This document shows, in pieces, positions 26,143-34,498 of a DNA stretch of 64,000 nt (its first letter is position 1; each line of letters begins with the position of its first letter). The notes below the pieces were generated by a model. The model was not told where the DNA came from and did no database searches. It saw nothing but the letters and a program-made list of their open reading frames with translations. The stretch comes from Terriglobia bacterium (GTDB taxonomy: Bacteria > Acidobacteriota > Terriglobia > Bryobacterales > Bryobacteraceae), in NCBI GenBank assembly GCA_020073445.1, contig JAIQFE010000003.1, positions 1 to 64,000 on the forward strand. The letters are read 5' to 3'. A program made the position numbers and the translations under genes.

Positions 26143-26869
26143 GGGCTAGCTCCGTGCCCTGCTCCATGTGAAGCGCGCGCGGGAAGAGGATGTTGTTCTC
26201 CAGGTGCACATGCTGGTGAAGATCGCGTTCAAATTCGTCCAAACCGTGATACAGAGCTCGATAGGTCGGACACGCGGACTCCGGTGCGCTGTATCCCGAG
26301 GACAGTACGCGCATCTTGGCCAGTAACACCCCGGCATCTTCGTGGTCGGCGAGCATGCGGCTGATCGGCATTTCGACGGAACCGAAAACCGCAGGTGGTG
26401 GAATTTCCCCTCGGGTCACAGCCGCGTCCATCTTCTCGAGGTAAGGGAAAAGGACATTCTCCTCCTTGAGCATGTGTGCGAACAGTTCCTGCGTCAGCGC
26501 ACTGAATAAGTCGCGGATCGAGGCCAGCTCCGGGTGGTCTTGCCCATGGCGGCTCACAACCTTGTCGAACATCGTCATTAGACGTGGGGTCTCGCTGCGG
26601 ACGTAACTGTGGTGGCGGCCGACGATGTGGCTGATCAACTCCTGGGCGCTGGCTCCGGCCCAGTTTGCAGCCTCAGATGGCGTGTGTTCCTCAATTTGCG
26701 CCAGCAGATCGAGAGTGCGTTCCACTGGCACGCCCGCGCGCTCACAAGCATCCTTCAGAGTTCGCTTGCCGCCACAGCAATAGTCGATCCCTAGCGACTC
26801 GAAAGCCCGGACAGTCGCAGGATGCTCGATCGCGATCTCTCGCACAGTCTGGTTCAGATCGGGTTTCAT
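26129..26869 (-). CDS. ric: Di-iron iron-sulfur cluster repair protein (RIC/YtfE/ScdA)
   Basis: Cytoplasmic protein of 246 residues that repairs iron-sulfur clusters damaged by nitric oxide or oxidants. The N-terminal ScdA_N domain (DUF542) has the CCGG motif at about 31-34, and the C-terminal hemerythrin-like domain supplies the di-iron histidine/glutamate ligands (GRHHSY, HMLKEENVLFPYLE, DHEDAG, HQHVHLENNILFPRA). The ATG at 26869 has AAAGG upstream; a GTG two codons earlier is the alternative. It heads the operon, so its promoter in 26870-27070 probably drives all seven genes. I could not find a convincing FNR, NsrR or NnrR site there. Confidence 0.92.
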   Translation of the reverse strand: MKPDLNQTVREIAIEHPATVRAFESLGIDYCCGGKRTLKDACERAGVPVERTLDLLAQIEEHTPSEAANWAGASAQELISHIVGRHHSYVRSETPRLMTMFDKVVSRHGQDHPELASIRDLFSALTQELFAHMLKEENVLFPYLEKMDAAVTRGEIPPPAVFGSVEMPISRMLADHEDAGVLLAKMRVLSSGYSAPESACPTYRALYHGLDEFERDLHQHVHLENNILFPRALHMEQGTELAHEHH

Positions 26870-28066
26870 ATGCACACCTTTCCCTCTTTCTGGGCTGGTG
26901 CAACTGAAAGGCCAAGGTGGATTTATGGCCGATTCGTCGCGTTTTTGGAGATGTTGCTGCCGTGACTATGCAGGGTTGCGCCTTTTGGCCCATAGCGATG
27001 ACGGTAATCCGGAATCGATTTCCGTGGACGGTTAACCCAATTTCATGAACCCAAGAGGGTCAAAGGAATGGTTAACCGGCAAGTCGGCCGTGGCTAGTCG
27101 AATCCCCCGGATCGCCGATAAGGCCCAATATCGGTTCCCGCGGTGGAGACCTATCGTTTTCGCAAGGGATGGGAACTCGGACGGGAGCCAGGTTTTTGGG
27201 ACGCCCCTGCGCGCCTCGTACGCGATTTAGCAAGTCGAATCGTCCTGATTGGCCGCCTAGATCTGTCCGGCGTGCCCTGAGTCGCCCAAGAGTTTTTGGC
27301 ACGAAATCCGTGACGCCAAGCGCTCCTCCAGCTTCCTAGGACAATCCCGTTCCATTTGGGGATCGCGTCGTCCTCGTCAGAGTCGGGCCGGTGCGCGAGT
27401 TGGGTTTAAGACGGCCGGTTTGCGTTCGCCAATCCCAGTTAATATTTACTATACTCGCGCGCGCGAGGCCAGGTGTGTGGAAACAATACTTATGAATCAG
27501 AGAGTTAGTGTGTACACCGGCTGTCGGGAAAATTGAGGCCGAAACCGGGTGCGAAAACGAAGTCGTTTCGGGCATTCGGGAGGGTCCTTATCCACCGGAA
27601 AAGAGCGCTGTCGGGTCGGGCCGAACAACCAGGGTTCATTTTGCACATTCTGACGCGACGCTTTGGCTTCGGTGCGACTCTGTCATCCGCCTAACCCACC
27701 CCGAGCCCGTCGGTACTGGGATCTGGTGCGCCGTGCCGAGTGCAGCGTGCGTCCCAAAATTCAAGGAACGCGTCCTAAAACTCTCAGAGCGTCGGGGCCG
27801 AGGGTAGCTGTATCCGTACCGACAAAAAGGCTTCCAGGCGCTGTACGCAAAGCGAGGACCCGACACACTTGGTGGTCCGTCGACTCCGGTGAGCCACCAA
27901 GCTGCGTCCCAGCGTTGTGTTGCTCGCCGGCCGAGCGTGGAGCTGGAGCCGCCATCGACGAGCCTGGGAGCGCGCCGTCATGCGGCCGTCGCCGGTACGC
28001 TGCCCACGGTGATCGAATAAGCCGCCGCCGGAACCACCACATAGCCCCCCCTAACACCGGGCATCT
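26870..28066. other. Gene-poor region of about 1.2 kb
   Basis: No supported gene. The first about 200 bases should hold the promoter of the nitrate operon. At 27066-27082 the 17-base word GAATGGTTAACCGGCAA is identical to 1773-1789 beside the IS91-like element. The remainder (27.1-28.07 kb) has open frames on both strands rich in Arg, Pro, Cys and His that look random rather than coding. An AT-rich patch near 27440-27460 stands out locally. The stretch may be an eroded mobile-element or accessory segment. Confidence 0.5.
27066..27082 (+). repeat. Dispersed word GAATGGTTAACCGGCAA, copy 3
   Basis: Exact 17-base match to 1773-1789. A weaker likeness follows (GCCCAATATCGGTTCC at 27123 compared with GCCCGATATCGGTCC at 1840), at a similar but not identical distance, which fits two diverged copies of an element end. 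Confidence 0.5.
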
Positions 28067-28966
28067 TTGCGTCGGGCAAGAATAGAAGGAGTGACTCGAC
28101 CTGCAACAGTTCCAATAGGGAGGCAAGAACAGATTCGGGTTCAGATGATAGCCCTCGCTACATCGGCGGATAAGCTGCAATTAGTAACGGAGAGCGCCTA
28201 CGCCTCCAGGGATCTGATGAAACCGCTCGTCCGCGAACGCGAGACGCTGAAACAGCAACTTTCCGAAGTAAACAGCCGGGTCCCAAGGGACACGATCAAG
28301 GCCAATCAAATCCAGCAGCGGATCGCAGACTGCAACGAGGAGATCAACAGGGTTGTCGAACCCTTCCGCGAATTCACTGAGGGCGTGAGGAGCTTGGTCA
28401 CGCAGCTCAAATCAGCCTTTCGGTTCTTGCCTCTGTCTCCGCGCACGCAAGAGCTTCGAAAAGAGATTGAGAAGCTTCCCCTTCTAATGCGCGGCTTAGG
28501 CGATGACTGGACGGAAGTGCGAGATGATCTTTTGGCGATCCGAATGCGTCTTTCTGAACTCGCGTCACAATCAGCGCAGCGAAACCTATCCCTTCGGATC
28601 GAGGTTCCACTCGGCACGAAGTGGGAGAACATACAAATGCGGTTCCTCGGCCGCGAAACCGTCGAAATCACAACACCAGATTCACGCCGGCTTTGCAACT
28701 TCGCCGAATTGGGCTTCGAAGACAGACGGAAGTCGGGAGTCCCGAACACCGCCTGGGTGTTTTTACGCGAACTGGCGCTGGCCAAGGACAATGAGATCAA
28801 GAGGCCCGTAAGTGATCCTGCCAAAGTCGAGAAAGCTGTCCAGGCCCTGCGCAAAAGGCTAAAGGACCTGTTCGCCCTGGGCGATGATCCCTTTCGCCCG
28901 TATCGCCAGGTCAAGCGCTACGCCCCTGCGTTCAAGCTGTCGTTCCCTAACCCCGACCACCACTAG
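28067..28966 (+). CDS. Hypothetical coiled-coil protein with winged-helix-like C-terminus
   Basis: Protein of up to 299 residues, no recognised family. Residues about 45-110 contain long charged helices likely to form a coiled coil (ERETLKQQLSEVNS, NQIQQRIADCNEEIN). The C-terminal part (about 205-295) has ITTPDSRRLCNFAELGFEDRRK, a W-centred helix, then KAVQALRKRLKDLF and a GDDPFRPY motif that resembles the last half of a winged-helix DNA-binding domain. The TTG start at 28067 is the longest option; GTG at 28091 and ATG at 28145 are alternatives and the true N-terminus is uncertain. No signal or membrane segment. It sits in an accessory stretch next to recombination genes, and a regulatory role there is only a guess. 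Confidence 0.6.
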   Translation: MRRARIEGVTRPATVPIGRQEQIRVQMIALATSADKLQLVTESAYASRDLMKPLVRERETLKQQLSEVNSRVPRDTIKANQIQQRIADCNEEINRVVEPFREFTEGVRSLVTQLKSAFRFLPLSPRTQELRKEIEKLPLLMRGLGDDWTEVRDDLLAIRMRLSELASQSAQRNLSLRIEVPLGTKWENIQMRFLGRETVEITTPDSRRLCNFAELGFEDRRKSGVPNTAWVFLRELALAKDNEIKRPVSDPAKVEKAVQALRKRLKDLFALGDDPFRPYRQVKRYAPAFKLSFPNPDHH

Positions 28967-28986
28967 AGCCAGACCGGCGAAATTTC

Positions 28987-29009
28987 AGCTGCCTCAGCTA
29001 GACTTTTTT
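28987..29009 (+). terminator. Putative Rho-independent terminator after coiled-coil gene
   Basis: A small hairpin AGCTG-CCT-CAGCT (28987-28999) is followed after four bases by six T residues (29004-29009), 20 bases past the stop codon at 28966. The stem is only 5 bp but the T-run is clear. Confidence 0.45.
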
Positions 29010-29193
29010 GAACCATTCTTCTCCCCCCTATCAGGATTGATTTCAAACAACTACGCAGCTACCCGCGGACGGGCCGCACTGGTTCCAACTGACGAAGTTG
29101 CCGAAATTTCGCCGGTAGTTAAGTAGAGGCGAGTTTTTGCGGAGACGCAGAGCTGCTTGTCCCGGCTCTAAAACCGGGGCGTTTGGAAGACCG

Positions 29194-29457
29194 ATGACTC
29201 AACTGCCCGCGCTCACGGAACGCCACTACAGCGTCAAGGAAGTGGCCCAAATGTTGGCAATGTCCGGGGCGGCGATTCGACGTCTGTTCTGCAACGAGCC
29301 CGGTGTGCTGCGTTTTGGCAAGGAGAAGCGCGGGCACCAGAGGGACTATGTGACCCTCCGCATTCCTGCCAGCGTGCTCGAGCGGGTGTACCGGCGCATG
29401 ATGTGCCCAGGTTTCGTGACCAGTGCGGAACAGGACAAGATGAAAGCGGCCCGATGA
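29194..29457 (+). CDS. Excisionase-like helix-turn-helix protein
   Basis: Small DNA-binding protein of 87 residues. The segment RHYSVKEVAQMLAMSGAAIRR is a typical MerR/excisionase helix-turn-helix in which the protein chooses its site by an N-terminal winged helix. ATG at 29194 is preferred because GGAAG precedes it and it begins just before the HTH; an upstream start adds 19 basic residues. It is convergent with the adjacent tyrosine integrase, 26 bases away, so it could be the directionality factor of that integrase or a regulator of element genes. Confidence 0.7.
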   Translation: MTQLPALTERHYSVKEVAQMLAMSGAAIRRLFCNEPGVLRFGKEKRGHQRDYVTLRIPASVLERVYRRMMCPGFVTSAEQDKMKAAR

Positions 29458-29483
29458 AGTTCTTTCCATCCTGCCGATCGGTC

Positions 29484-30659
29484 CTAGGCCGCCGTTCCGC
29501 TCGCCCAAGCTCGGCGGACGGAGTTGGCGATCTGCTCCCGGCGCGCTGCTACAAAAGCCAGGTAATGTTGCTCCGTCACTTTGACCGAGGAATGGCCCAG
29601 CAGAATCGAGACCTGGTCCAGAGGAACCCCACGGAGCAGCAGGTCGACAGCAAAGGTGTCCCGGAACCGATGGGGATAACCCCCTTCGATCTTTGCGTTC
29701 TTGAAGAGTTGACCCAGGCGCCGCCGCCAGTTGTCGGTCGCCGTCGCGATGGCGCTTTCGCCGCTCCAGAAGTAGTAGCCCGCCGCGTTCGGTTCGATCG
29801 CGTCCAGAGCCGCCCGCAGTTGCGGATGCACAGGCACGCTGACCGGCTCATGCGTCTTGCTCATGTACAGCAGGATGCTGCCGTCCGCCATCAGACGGTT
29901 GCGGTGAAAGGTGACGGTATCAGAGATCCGCAACCCGGCTCTTCGCATCAGCAGTGTGACGGCCATGAGCTTGGGTTGGTGTTGGGCCTGCCGCATGATG
30001 GCTTTCCATTCCGGCCCCTCTTCCGGCAAATACTGCGCGTCAAACGGTTGCTTGGGCGGCACCCTCGTCGCACGGCCCCGCGGATGCTCCAGGCCGAGCG
30101 CCGGGTTTTTCTCCAGCCACTCGGCGACAATGCAGAACCGGAAAAACCGGCGCAGAACTTGAATGCGCTTGGAACGGTGCCGCGGGCCGCATGTCCAGGA
30201 TGCAGCGTGCTCGGCAAGCAGTGGCACACTCAACTGAGCGAGCGTAACGATGCCCCTGTCGCGGCAGAAATCCAGCAGGCCGGCGGACACCTTCCGTTGC
30301 GTCTTGAGCGCCCACTGCGGGTTCACGCCGGCAAGCGCCGTGCGGATCTTGCGCGTCGTGCTTTTGGCCTTGCCGTTCGACTGGGCAGTCAACGCCTGAA
30401 GAAAAGCGGTTACTGCATCGGCAACGGTCACCTGGAGTTTCTCGTTCGGGTCGTGCCAGGTTCCACGTGCTTCCTTCTCGCGCACCAACTCCTGGGCGCG
30501 CGTCCAGGAAGAGGTGTCCAGGGTCTTGCGGTGCATCATCCCGCCGAGGTGCCCTTCGGCGTGGAGGGGGCATTGGCAGCGGCGGTAGGTGCGACCCGGG
30601 TCCCGTCCGTCGTGGTGAGCGATGCAGTTCTTGGTGTGTCGGCGGAAGATCGTAAGCAC
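29484..30659 (-). CDS. Tyrosine-type site-specific integrase
   Basis: Integrase of 391 residues. An N-terminal Cys/His-rich segment (Cys12, His15, His16, Cys28, Cys30, His33) could bind zinc, a core-binding domain covers about 75-190, and the catalytic domain about 215-380 has Arg244, Lys268, His330, Arg333, His356 and Tyr366. All catalytic residues are present. It differs from the IS91-associated recombinase and looks like an integrase of an integrative element. Its upstream side is only about 120 bases from a protein kinase gene that is cut short, so it probably marks the edge of an insertion. A large plus-strand frame across it is an artefact. Confidence 0.92.
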   Translation of the reverse strand: MLTIFRRHTKNCIAHHDGRDPGRTYRRCQCPLHAEGHLGGMMHRKTLDTSSWTRAQELVREKEARGTWHDPNEKLQVTVADAVTAFLQALTAQSNGKAKSTTRKIRTALAGVNPQWALKTQRKVSAGLLDFCRDRGIVTLAQLSVPLLAEHAASWTCGPRHRSKRIQVLRRFFRFCIVAEWLEKNPALGLEHPRGRATRVPPKQPFDAQYLPEEGPEWKAIMRQAQHQPKLMAVTLLMRRAGLRISDTVTFHRNRLMADGSILLYMSKTHEPVSVPVHPQLRAALDAIEPNAAGYYFWSGESAIATATDNWRRRLGQLFKNAKIEGGYPHRFRDTFAVDLLLRGVPLDQVSILLGHSSVKVTEQHYLAFVAARREQIANSVRRAWASGTAA

Positions 30660-30748
30660 GGGTTGGTCTCCTGGTCAGAGGTTCAAAGTCCTCAGACCAA
30701 TGTATCAGAACGAGGCCCACGGAGCACACACGTGACGATACTTCATAC

Positions 30749-30763
30749 AATAAGTGTCTTATT
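30749..30763. repeat. AATAAG-TGT-CTTATT palindrome beside the integrase
   Basis: Perfect 6-bp inverted repeat with a 3-base spacer, followed by an AT-only run (30765-30783) at the exact point where kinase similarity stops. It could be part of the attachment site of the integrase at 29484-30659, or simply an AT-rich junction. Composition is unlike the GC-rich surroundings. Confidence 0.45.
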
Positions 30764-31368
30764 TACATATATATATAATATAATGCGTGAGTCTGTTCCG
30801 GAGACATGTAGGCTACAGTCCCCATTACGGTTCCCGCTTCGGTCAAGGCCTCGTTCGTCAGCGTTTCATCCTCCCGGCCGGGAGCGCGCTCGATCAATTT
30901 TGCAAGTCCAAAATCCAGCACTTTGATCTGGGATTCCGCGGTCACCATTACGTTGGCCGGCTTGATGTCCCGATGCACGACTCCAGCCGCGTGCGCCGCA
31001 GCCAACGCGCTGGCGATTTGGATGGAATAGCCAACTACTTCGGCAAGCGGCAGCCCTTTCGGAGTGATCAGTTTGTTGAGCGACTTGCCTTCGACATATT
31101 CCATCACCAGGTAGTCGATGCCGCCGTCGTTGGCGATGTCATGCAGCGTGACGATGTTCGGGTGACTCAGGGCGGAAATAGCGCGAGCTTCCACTAAGAA
31201 ACGCCGCTTGCTTTCCGAATCGGCAACCTTGTTGTGAGGCAAAACTTTGATAGCGACGATGCGGTGTAATCGAGTGTCGGTGGCGCGAAAGACTTCACCC
31301 ATGCCGCCCGCACCAATGGATGCAATTATTTCGTAGGGGCCAAGTCTGTCGCCTGCGGAGAGCGGCAT
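30763..31368 (-). pseudogene. Serine/threonine protein kinase, 5' fragment
   Basis: N-terminal 195 or so residues of a PknB-type kinase, broken off at the activation segment. Visible motifs: GAGGMGEV at 19-26, Lys41, HRDIKPAN at 132-139, DFGLAK at 152-157 and GTVAYMSPEQ at 183-192. After Glu191-Gln192 the frame reads THALYYIYM and stops inside an AT-rich run. The C-lobe, any membrane helix and any sensor domain are missing and are not found elsewhere in the window. An intact relative would go on for several hundred residues. Disruption by the adjacent integrase-bearing element is the simplest reading. The fragment lacks the substrate-binding lobe and should be inactive. Confidence 0.88.
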
Positions 31369-31449
31369 ATTCTTGATTTAATTCAGTCTAACTGATCAGC
31401 GGAGTAGCCGCGTGGGAGCAACGAGTTAACCGACTTCGATTAGAACAAC

Positions 31450-32187
31450 CTACTTCTTACAACCTTTTTTGGTTTCCTCGAATCCATCGAACAAGCGTCC
31501 CGCATTGGCGCCGACGAGCGTTTCCATCCGGTGCGGCTGACCCTTCTCCACGGTATAGCGGGCGACAGTCCCCTGCGAGCGCAGCCATTCTGCTTCCTTC
31601 TTCATCTCCGGATGCCACATGTATTCGTCATTCTCGCCGACGTACATGAACACGCACATCTTCGAAATCGCCTGCAGTTTGGCCGTGCTGGGTTCCCACA
31701 TGTATCCGGGGAAGGCGGTTACCGACGAGAAGTACTGCGGATTCGCGGCCGCGACGTAAAATGCGGCGATTCCGCCGTTGGATGGTCCCGCGATGTGGAA
31801 CTTGTTGTCCTGGATCTTGTAATCCGCCAGGATCAGCTTCAGAAACTCAGGGAAGATGCGAGCTCCGTCCTCGAAGAACAACTGATCGTTGGGAGCTGCT
31901 GGAGCAACCACGATGTAGCCGCGTCTTTCGGCCTCGGTGCGGAAGTTGCGGTCGAGAACGCTGTCCACAGTGTTCATCGTCTCCGGACCTCCGCCGAAGG
32001 CCAGGATCGCGGGATAAGTCTTCGCCGAGTCATATCCGGTAGGAAGAACGACTTTGTACCGGACTGTGGTCCCAGCGACCTTCTTCGACTTCTCCAACAG
32101 CTCCGCATGAACGGGCTGGGTTGCGATTATCGCCACGGCGGCAGCCGCGAAAAACAACGGCATCCATCTGGACTCTGGCTGGGTCAT
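31450..32187 (-). CDS. Secreted alpha/beta hydrolase (PHB depolymerase/esterase-like)
   Basis: Exported hydrolase of 245 residues with a signal peptide ending near QPVHA (about 28). The nucleophile elbow is GPSNG with Ser136, and His219 and an Asp near 187 are plausible partners. The fold pattern (LPTGYDSAKTYPAILAFGGG, YIVVAPAAPND) fits the esterase/LpqC-like polyhydroxybutyrate depolymerase group. The start ATG at 32187 has GGAGG upstream and places the signal peptide at the N-terminus; a longer frame adds 30 non-signal residues and overlaps the divergent gene's leader. Substrate unknown. Confidence 0.8.
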   Translation of the reverse strand: MTQPESRWMPLFFAAAAVAIIATQPVHAELLEKSKKVAGTTVRYKVVLPTGYDSAKTYPAILAFGGGPETMNTVDSVLDRNFRTEAERRGYIVVAPAAPNDQLFFEDGARIFPEFLKLILADYKIQDNKFHIAGPSNGGIAAFYVAAANPQYFSSVTAFPGYMWEPSTAKLQAISKMCVFMYVGENDEYMWHPEMKKEAEWLRSQGTVARYTVEKGQPHRMETLVGANAGRLFDGFEETKKGCKK

Positions 32188-32275
32188 TGGCAGGAAGCCT
32201 CCATGTTTCGGGAACGGCAATATCGATTCTATCCAAAGACGCGTGTATACTGGTTCGCGTTTGGAGGGAACCATC

Positions 32276-33460
32276 ATGACTCGGGCGATCGCGTTCTTTG
32301 TCTTATTTGGTTTTGTCGAATTCCTCCAGCCCCAGGCGGCGCTCGCTCATCACGGCGGGGCCGAGTACGACCTGGGCAAGACGGTAGAGTTCAAGGCCAA
32401 GCTCACCAAGGTCGATCTGATCAACCCGCACGCGTGGCTGTACTTCGATGTCACCGAGAATGACGGGAAAGTCAGCCACCACCGCTGTGAGATGAGGTCC
32501 GTCCACGTGCTGCGGCGCTCAGGCTGGACCAAGGAGCTGTTTCCCGTCGGCCAGCAGATCACCATCGAAGCTTCGCCCAACCGTACCGATCCTGCTTCGT
32601 GTTACCTGCAAACGATCCTGACCGCGGACGGAACGCGTATGGACCGGTATGGGCAGTACGTCAAGGCCCCGCAGGGCGGCGTCCAGGAAGTCCGGGGTCC
32701 CATCAGTACGCCAAAGGCCAGCAGATCCTTGCGGCGTTCGACGGGCGAGCCGAACATCGCGGGCGACTGGGCGCCGGTACAACAGGTCATGGTCAATCCG
32801 CGCGGCACCGGCGGTGGATTGGTGGCGCTCAACACGCTCGATCAATACAAATCCACCGAGCGGCCAGCCAACGCAGGCGCGGGTAAGGGGAAGGGCAGTG
32901 GTGCCCCCAAGGGTCCGCGGCTCTATGGCGGGACCGAGCTGACGGAGGCCGGCGAAAAGGCGGCCGCGGATTTCAAGCGCGAGGATACTCCGCGTTTCAA
33001 GTGCGAGACCACCAGCATCGTCTTCGACTGGACCTTCGATGGACCCGTCGACCGGATCACGCATAACCGAGATACGATCGTGCTGGAGTACGGGCAGTTC
33101 GGGTTGAAGCGCACCATCTATATGAACCAGAAGGAGCACCCGATTAATATCAAACCGAGCCGCGCCGGGCACTCGATCGGGCACTGGGAAGGCGACACTC
33201 TGGTGGTGGATACCGTGGGGTTCCTGCCGGGGTATCTGAACACTCCCGTGCGGAATAGCGACAAGCTGCACGTGGTTGAGCGTTTTTCGCTGGATACGGA
33301 CAAGATGGCGCTGACGCGCAATTATTCCGCCGACGACTCCGTGTATCTAAAAGGCAAGTACACGGGCTCGGATACAGTCCTTGTCGCGGATGCGCCGTAT
33401 AATCCGGGCAAGTGCCAGGAGCTGAGCTTCATCGACTACTCGAAACAACAGAAGCAGTAA
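32276..33460 (+). CDS. DUF6152-WEGD fusion protein, secreted
   Basis: Secreted protein of 394 residues with a signal peptide ending ALAHH (about 24). Residues 25 to about 125 are a DUF6152 domain (AHHGGAEYD, KLTKVDLINPHAW, GQQITIEASP). A Gly/Lys-rich linker near 198-215 leads to a domain with GEPNIAGDW (157-165), Cys243 and the core WEGDTLVVDT (304-313) followed by LHVVERF. The same second domain occurs in four other genes in this window. Start ATG 32276 follows GGAGGG. It is 12 bases from the DinB gene and forms an operon with DinB and VOC genes. Function unknown; the domain pairing is discussed as a finding. Confidence 0.8.
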   Translation: MTRAIAFFVLFGFVEFLQPQAALAHHGGAEYDLGKTVEFKAKLTKVDLINPHAWLYFDVTENDGKVSHHRCEMRSVHVLRRSGWTKELFPVGQQITIEASPNRTDPASCYLQTILTADGTRMDRYGQYVKAPQGGVQEVRGPISTPKASRSLRRSTGEPNIAGDWAPVQQVMVNPRGTGGGLVALNTLDQYKSTERPANAGAGKGKGSGAPKGPRLYGGTELTEAGEKAAADFKREDTPRFKCETTSIVFDWTFDGPVDRITHNRDTIVLEYGQFGLKRTIYMNQKEHPINIKPSRAGHSIGHWEGDTLVVDTVGFLPGYLNTPVRNSDKLHVVERFSLDTDKMALTRNYSADDSVYLKGKYTGSDTVLVADAPYNPGKCQELSFIDYSKQQKQ

Positions 33461-33472
33461 AGGAGAATTTGC

Positions 33473-33991
33473 GTGAACCGTATCTGGACTCTTGTTCTGG
33501 CGATCGCAATCGTCGCCGTCCCGGCTGTGCGGGCTCAAAGCAATCCGTTCAGCGATGACGCTCGCCAGACCTACGCGTTGATCAAAGACAGTCTGCTGAA
33601 GGCGGCCGATAAGATGCCTGCGGAGTCGTATTCGTTCCGGACGGTTCCGCAAGTGCGGACCTTCGGCGAGATGATCGCGCATATCGCCGACGCGCACGTC
33701 AGAATGTGCGGCGTGGTGCGAGGGGAGCAGGTCGGCAACATCTCCACGGGCAAGACATCGAAGGCCGAGCTGGTGGCGGTGCTCAAGGCATCCTTCGAGG
33801 CCTGCGATCCGGTATATGAACACATGACCGATGCCGTGGGAGCCGGCAAAGTGAAGTGGGCCCGCTGGGAGATGAGCAAGCTCGGGCTGCTCAACTGGAA
33901 TATATCGCACGACAATGAGATGTACGGCATCATTGGCGCGTTCCTGCGGATCAAAGGAATCGTGCCGCCTTCGAGTGAAGGCCGTCCCTAA
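33473..33991 (+). CDS. Exported DinB family protein
   Basis: Protein of 172 residues with a signal peptide of about 22 residues (ending VRAQS) and a DinB-like four-helix bundle. The helix histidines are in FGEMIAHIADAHVR and LLNWNISHDNEMYG, which matches the DinB metal-site spacing, although one position is uncertain. The C-terminal GIVPPSSEGRP is typical of exported DinB proteins in this phylum. DinB-fold enzymes include thiol transferases; no substrate can be named here. GTG start at 33473 has GGAG upstream. Confidence 0.82.
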   Translation: MNRIWTLVLAIAIVAVPAVRAQSNPFSDDARQTYALIKDSLLKAADKMPAESYSFRTVPQVRTFGEMIAHIADAHVRMCGVVRGEQVGNISTGKTSKAELVAVLKASFEACDPVYEHMTDAVGAGKVKWARWEMSKLGLLNWNISHDNEMYGIIGAFLRIKGIVPPSSEGRP

Positions 33992-34000
33992 GGAGACATT

Positions 34001-34480
34001 ATGGAAGCAATCATTTCGGATCTGTTGAGTCGTTTCGAAAAGGGGGCGCTCACGCGCCGGGGATTGATTCAGGGCCTCACGATGGTGGCCGCGGCGGGCG
34101 GCGCGGCCAAGGCCCAAGCCCAAGTACAAGCCCCGCAGGCGGCGCTTAAAGCCGCGAAGATCGACCACATGAGCATTCAGGTCAGCGATCTGCCGCGTTC
34201 GATCGCCTTCTATCAGAAGATGTTCGGACTGACGACCGTGAGTGAAGACAAGCCGAACGAAATCGTGCGCCTGGGAGTGGGAACCAGAGCCTTAGTTTCT
34301 CTTCACCACAAGAGTCCGACCGGCCTGGTGGATCACTTCGCCATCGGAGTCGAGAACTTCAATAAGGATGCGGTGACGCGGGAACTGAAGGCACGCGGGG
34401 TGAGTCTGGAAGACAACCTGGACGCGGGATTTCACATCGTCGACCCCGAGGGAATCAGCGTTCAGATTGTCGGCGCTTGA
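34001..34480 (+). CDS. Exported VOC/glyoxalase-fold protein
   Basis: Protein of 159 residues. The N-terminus (LTRRGLIQGLTMVAAAGGAAKAQAQ region, about 17-41) resembles a twin-arginine signal. The rest is one VOC domain with KIDHMSIQVSDLPRSIAFYQKMFGL at its start, a central histidine in GLVDHFAIGV and a C-terminal DPEGISVQIVG strand. The two half-repeats provide metal ligands in dioxygenase/isomerase relatives; the specific reaction is unknown. It is the last gene of the three-gene run with the DUF6152-WEGD and DinB genes, 9 bases after DinB. Confidence 0.85.
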   Translation: MEAIISDLLSRFEKGALTRRGLIQGLTMVAAAGGAAKAQAQVQAPQAALKAAKIDHMSIQVSDLPRSIAFYQKMFGLTTVSEDKPNEIVRLGVGTRALVSLHHKSPTGLVDHFAIGVENFNKDAVTRELKARGVSLEDNLDAGFHIVDPEGISVQIVGA

Positions 34481-34498
34481 GAAGAGCGAGGCGACGCT

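Noticed and set aside
26870-27000. FNR, NsrR or NnrR box upstream of ric
   Set aside because: No match close to TTGAT-N4-ATCAA or a good NsrR palindrome was found by eye.
27663-28085. Plus-strand open frame of 140 codons
   Set aside because: Arg/Pro/Cys-rich with no structured segments and a competing frame on the other strand; looks non-coding.
29403-30926. Plus-strand open frame of 507 codons
   Set aside because: It is the antisense of the tyrosine integrase at 29484-30659, which has all catalytic residues; the plus-strand product is Arg/Gly/His-rich and has no family likeness.
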